64,000 nucleotides of DNA, taken from the NCBI GenBank assembly GCA_019802505.1, contig JAFMOC010000087.1, positions 1,441,001 to 1,505,000 on the forward strand, in the 5' to 3' direction. Every line of letters starts with the position of its first letter. Position 1 is the first letter of the stretch. This DNA comes from Corydoras sp. C115. Its lineage: Eukaryota; Chordata; Actinopteri; Siluriformes; Callichthyidae. Positions 50,902 to 58,054 of this stretch are shown in pieces. The position numbers and the translations under genes are program-made. Under the pieces are notes generated by a model. The model worked only from the letters and a program-made list of their open reading frames with translations. It was not told the origin of the DNA and made no database searches.

Positions 50902-52942
50902 TATATAGAGCCTTGCAGCTAATCTTAAACCATTTATCAAAAGATACATCTGTGACTATCAAAGCCTCGTCTGGTCGATGAGAAATCCATGACAACAAGA
51001 CATCAAAGCAGCCGACTGCTGTTGCAGATACACCTCATGCGTCAGTCCAGAAAGTATGCAGCCGAATCAAAATCTGTCAAACGTCTTTTTTTTTCAAACA
51101 TTCCGGTTTAACTTCAATCTTATCTGGAACTGTTTTCTCTTTTCAACAGGTGACATATGCAGACATCAGTGACGTGAAGTGAGGCGGGATGGACCATGGA
51201 CTATATATAACTCTCCTTGCACAGGATTGCCTTTTTTTGTGCTCAGAGAACAAAGCCCATCTCCTTGACCTGCTGGGGGAGTCAGGCTACGCTTTGAAGT
51301 TCTAGGCCACAGGCTGTGCAGAGCCAGGCTCCACGGCATTCCATAACTTACCCCGCCAACGCTGGCATTTCATTCTCGATTCACATACCACCGAATTTTC
51401 ACACACTGAGCAGCATGGTGCGTTTTCACACATACTGTACACAGTGCACGCTGGAAACGTTCTATTTTATCGAAATCTGATGTTTATTCATTCATTCATT
51501 CATTATCTCCCGCTTTATCCTCTATTAGGGTCGCGGTGGGGTTCCCCATGCCCATCCAGGGGAGAACGTCTCGGGCGCTGGGCAGATACACCCAGGACAG
51601 GGCGCCAATCTATCACTGGGCACACACTCACTCACTCACACACACTCTATATGGGACAATTTGGAGAACTCAATTGACTTGATCCATGTTTTTGGACTGT
51701 GGGAGGAAACCGGAGAAGCCGGAGGAAACCCACACGGACACGGGGAGAACATGGAAACTCCACCCAGATGGGGATTTGAACCGGGAATCCCTAGTGCTGA
51801 GAGGCGAACGTGTTAACCACTAATCCACCATGCCGCCCCTGATGTTTATTAACACATTCAAAACGTCAACAGTACTATACATCCATCCATCCATTATCCT
51901 CCGATTTATCCTCTACTAGGGTCGCGGGGGGGGGTTCCCCATGCCCATACAGGGGAGAACATATCGGGCGCTGGGCAGATACACCCAGGACAGAATGCCA
52001 ATCCATTGCTGGGCACACACTCACTCACACAGACACACTCTATATGGGGCAATTTTCTAAATTCAGTTCACCTCAGTTGACAAGGGGAAAACATGGAAAG
52101 TCGACCCAGATTGGGATTCGAACCGGGAATCCCTAGCTCTGAGAGGAGAACATGCTAACCACTAAGCCACCGTACTATATTAGTATATAAATATAAGAAT
52201 ATTTAGATTATTTAGAATATAAAGCCAAAATCAGCTTTTTGAACATCCTATATCACATTAAAGCAATAAGGTACGAGTGGGCGTGCATTATTGTGAATAA
52301 ATCACAGGAAAGTGGTGTTGTTCACATCATGCTGTTACAACTCCTTCCCATGATTTATTAATTTACAATATTGTACTTAATATGAGGGGTGTCTTCAACT
52401 AAGGATTTTCATAGTCGAATCTGATTCGTCAGATTTTCCCTATAGTCGACTGATAGTCGAATCAGTTAAAATTTCACCACAAGATGGCGCTATAAGCGTG
52501 GTTTTTAAAAAAAATTTTTTTTAATATTTTGTTATATATATTATATTTTTAAAGCGCACATATCATTTAAAAAAAATATTAACAGAAATTAGGATGATTT
52601 TATTTGACAAAAGGCTATATATATATAACGACAACAAAGACATTTCATGTAAAAACTAATGCTTAGCAGCAGCCATGGGCGCCCCCATGTGGTCAAAATG
52701 GTACATTCGACTATGAGGTTCATAGTCGACTACAGTTCTCCGAATCGAATCGTCGAAATAGCGAATATTGCAGCTCACCCCTACTTAATATATCAAGCGT
52801 TTTTTTGGAAAATAATTATATAATTGATACGAATGCAAAGCAATCAGAGGTGTGCATTATGGCTGTTAATGGCATGCCATGGAAACAAACATTATAAATG
52901 TCAAATATGATGTATGAATATAACGGCGATATAACACGCCCT

Positions 52943-53018
<76 letters not shown>

Positions 53019-56000
53019 ACAATGTTCAGACATGTACTTCCTTTGGTTTACCAGCTCTCCATTAGTGGTCAGCTTAATGCCTTGTGGTGGTGCATGCACA
53101 TGCAGACAAGCCATTAAGCTTGGTGCCTTACCTAGTGTGAAACTGTTTTTAAAAGTGCTACTGGCTAAGAAAGTAAGACAAAAAATGCAAATTAGTGATA
53201 GTATTGACATCAGCAATGATGCAACCAATGTGTAGTTTGTTCGTTGCGATAAAGTGAGTGATGAAGGGATGGATTTTGCCTACAGTGCTGACACACAGTG
53301 GAATTTCTCCTCCACATTCAACCCATCCGTGCAGTGAAACACACACGTATACACTCAGAGTGAAGTAGCACACGTGCCCAGAGCGGTGGGCATCCCTGTA
53401 TATGGCATCTGGGGAGCAATTGGGGTTGGGGGCCTTACCCAAGGACACTCCACCCAAAGAACTTAATGGGAATGGGAATTAAGCTGGGGGCCTTAAGAAC
53501 AAGCCTATGACTGCTCCAACTGTATGTGTGTGTGTGTATATATATATATATCCATCCATCCATTATCTTCCGCTTTATCCTCTATTAGGGTCGTGGGGGG
53601 GGGGTTCCCCATGCCCTCCAGGGGAGAGTGTTTCAGGCGCTGGGCAGATACACCCAGGACAGGACGCCAATCTATCACTGGACACACACTCACTCACACA
53701 GACACACTCTATATGGGGCAATTTGGAGAACTCAATTGACGTGATCCATGTTTTTGGACTGTGGGAGGAAACCGGAGAACACGGAGGAAACCCAAGCAGA
53801 CACGGGGAGAACATGGAAACTCCATCCAGATTGGGATTCGAACCGGGAATCCCTAGTGCTGAGAGGAGAACGTGCTAACCACTACACCATATATATCATC
53901 ATGGAGACCAAAACCTGTGTAAACACTTACATATGGGGACGTTATGTACTTGTGGGGACTGGAGGGTGGAATCATTCATTCATTCATTATCTCCCGCTTT
54001 ATCCTCTATTAGGGTCGCGGTGGGGTTCCCCATGCCCATCCAGGGGAGAACGTCTCGGGCGCTGGGCAGATAGACCCAGGACAGGGCGCCAATCCGTCGC
54101 TGGGCACACACTCACTCACACAGACACACTCTATATGGGGCAATTTTGAGAATTCAATTGACTTGATCCATGTTTTTGGACTGTGGGAGGAAACCGGAGA
54201 TCCCGGAGGAAACCCACGCGGACATGGGGAGAACATGGAAACTCCACCCAGATGGGGATTCGAACCGGGAATCCCTAGCGCTGAGAGGCAAACGTGCTAA
54301 CCACTACGCCACCGTGCCGCCCAGGGTGGAATCCTTCAGTTTTAAATGTATGGTTATTGTTGGGTAGGGTGCCGCTTCAGCTTGCTCTTTGGGGGTTTAA
54401 AGGCTTATAACACTGTAAAGCTGCTTTGTGTCAATGTAATATTGTAAAAAGCGCTTTATAAATTAATTACTTGGACTTGAACTTACAATTATGGATAATG
54501 TTAGAGTAGTAGTTGGGTAAGTCTTTACAAAATGAATGGAAGTAAATGTAAAGTCGCCACATTGCATTAAAGCCAACATGTGTTTGTGTTTATGTGTGTG
54601 TTTATGTATGTAAGGTTACCCGAAGGACGTGGAAGGGCAGGAAAGGATGGAAGCCGACTCTGGGGTCCCATTCCTGGTGAAATTGTTCCTGGTCTCTGTC
54701 TCTCCATCCCACTTAACAAGGAATCTGCACGGCAGAAGAAAATACGTCATGAAAGCCTGAACACTGATGTATTACTGTCCATTAAAAAGCCATCATTCTT
54801 ATGCAACATGTGTTAAGCCCTAATCAGTCCAGGACATAGAACATGTGGAAACTCTGCCTTTGAACGTGGGATCCCTGAAGCTTTGAGACCGAGTGGGCCG
54901 AGCGGTGAAGACCTCTGTACGGATGTCGGCTGGAGACACAGCGGGAACTCGGTCGAACGACGATAACTGAGCCTGGGACTGGAAAGAAGAAACGATTATT
55001 ACCAGATGCCTGATTTATGAGGGCGTTAGTCGACGTGTTCGGTTCTGAATTCTCTGTAACTTGTCTTTACCAGCGTACGCGTCGGCCGAGCCGCTGGGTT
55101 CAGTGGATGTCCAGTGGGGGGCTGAGTCTGAGCAAGAGTCTGAAGCCCAGTATTCCATGAGCCCTCTATGTCCCTTCTTCCTTTACATTTAGAGAAATGC
55201 CTAAATAATATGTAGAAATGCAGCATTAAAATAATAATTAAAAATAATAACCACACAATTGTTGTAATTAAAAATACAACAATACAAGTGTCAGAAATGC
55301 TCGTTCTTCCCCAGATGTGAGCGGCTACGCGGAGCAATCGCGTACGCCGCTTGCGCATAGTGAGCGTTTCCCGGGCACCGGCTACGCGGGGCATACTGCA
55401 TACGCCGACCCGAACCGAGGGAACACGCTCCCACGAGTGCGACCTGCACCGTGGCAGAACGCAGAAGGAGAAATCCAGAAACACCGGGATAAAAACCAAA
55501 CCGAATTTATTAAAACCTGGTGACGGAACACCAACAAAAAGGGGGAACAAACGAACAAACTAACATTGGGTAGGATAACCGCAAAACAAAGACGTGCCCC
55601 GAAAAGAGGGAAAACGGAAACTAAATAACAACCCAACTAATCACGTGCACAAAACAAACCAATCACCCAGCTGAGACAATTAAAAACCCAAACGAGGGAC
55701 AGGTGCCCCAGGCACCTGTGACAACAAGGGAATTAGGAATATAAATCTTATATTATTTTTAAAAAATAATAAGATACAAAAGGCTGTGCATTATTATGAA
55801 TAAATCATAGGAAAGAGGTGTTGGTAGGCCCGATGCATAGCAGACTACAGTTACACCTCTTTCCCATAATTTATTCATAATAATACACAACCTCTTGTAT
55901 CTTATTATTTTAATATAATATAGGATAAGCGTTCACACTAATATACAACCTCAGGTCTCTTATTGCTTTAATTAAATGGTTAAAAACACACTATAATATA

Positions 56001-58003
56001 TACAAATATCATAATATATAACTTCATAATTCCATTTATGGTCAATGAATTAAAATAATGTATTGTAGCTCATGCATTGATACGAATGTGAAGCACTCAG
56101 AGGTGTGTGTTATTGTCTATAAAGTCATGGCTGCACAAATGGCTCAGCCAATCAGATTTAAGGACCTGACCTGCTTTATAAATAGAGAACAGAGAACCAA
56201 CAGGGGACTAACACAAAAAAACAAGAAATCAGATGGACTACAGTCTGTGATCGGAAAACTACAATGTCCATCAGACAGACCATTGACCAGAAAGGGGGCG
56301 TGTCCAAACTGATACTGTATCATGCCCATGATTTACATTTACATTATATTACATTTGGTCATTTATTGGACGCTTTTATCCAAAGCGACTTACAAGATGA
56401 GCACAGGGTTAATCACAACATCCCTGCAGCAATGAGGGTTAAGGGCCTTGCTCAAGAACCCACACTGGTAATTGCAGTGGACCTGGGATTTGAACCGCCA
56501 ACCTTCAGATTGATAACCCAATGCCCTAACCACTGAGCTACCACGCCCTATGATGCGATGAGACTCACCACTTCTTTCTCTCATACTTGTCCTGAAGAAA
56601 CTCTTTAAACTTCTGTGAGTCGCGTACATCGAACGAGCCATCGGTCTTCGGGTCGAAGGTACAGAGCCAGGTTCTCTTCCCAACCTGCATCCCACAAACA
56701 CAACAGCTGATATTCTCATATTTCATATTTTATATTATACATTTTTATATGGCGGCACGGTGGTTTAGTGGTTAGGATGTTCTCCTCTCAGCACTAGGGA
56801 TTCCCGGTTCGAATCCTCATCTGGGTGGAGTTTCCATGTTCTCCCCGTGTCCGCGTGGGTTTCCTCCAGGTTCTCCGGTTTCCTCCCACAGTCCAAAAAC
56901 ATGGATCAAGTCAATTGAGTTCTCCAAAATTGCCCCTATAGAGTGTGTCTGTGTGAATGAGTGTGTGCCCAGCGATAGATTGGCGCCCTGTCCTGGGTCT
57001 ATCTGCCCAGCGCCCGAGACGTTCTCCCCTGGATGGGCATGGGGAACCCTACCGCGACCCTAATAGAGGATAAAGCGGAAGATAATGAATGAATGAATTA
57101 AATTTTTATATTTTAAATTTATTTCAAATTTATTGTATATTTTCTGGCGGCACGGTGGCTTAGAGGTTAGCACATTCACCTCTCAGCACTAGGCATTCCC
57201 GGTTCGAATCCCCATCTGGGTGGAGTTTCCATGTTCTCCTCGTGTCTGCGTGGGTTTCCTCCGGGTTCTCCGGTTTCCTCCCACAGTACAAAAACATGGA
57301 TCATGTCAATTGAGTTCTCCAAATTGCCCCATATAGAGTGTGTCTGTGTGAGTGAGTGTGTGTCCAGTGATGGATTGGCGCCCTGTCCTGGGTGTATCTG
57401 CCCAGCGCCCGAAACGTTCTCCCCTGGATGGGCATGGGGAACCCCCCCCCCCCCCCCGCGCGACCCTAATAGAGGATAAAGCAGAAGATAATGAATGAAT
57501 GAATGAAATTTTTATATTTTAAATTTATTGCAATTCTTATATCTGTAAATATCACAGTTGTGGGCGCTTGCTCATAAGTTTTTCACTCACCGGTACCCCA
57601 GTACTACGTGATGTGACAATAAAAATCCTTGAATGTCATATGAATATAATCTGTATTGTTGTATTCATCATATAAGATGCAGAAAGATACAACATTATAC
57701 TTCCATCCTTCTCCCGCCTCCTAAATGTACTTAGTAATTTAGCCAGGAGTGTATTAGTGACATTAAAGTTATGCACACTGCCATTATATCTCTAACCTTG
57801 TTATGTCGACTTCATTTCTCTGATATAAACTTGCCGCGTTCAACAGCAACCTGCCTTTGTGCGGCAGGAGGAGAATGACTCAGAGTTTTAAGACCTGTGA
57901 TGTAGCACTGTTACACAAGAAAGCGCTAACACTAATAAATCACTCACATATTCACAAGAGACTGTTGCTGTAATGAGTAAGAGGCTTTTAGAGGTATTAC
58001 ATT

Positions 58004-58054
<51 letters not shown>

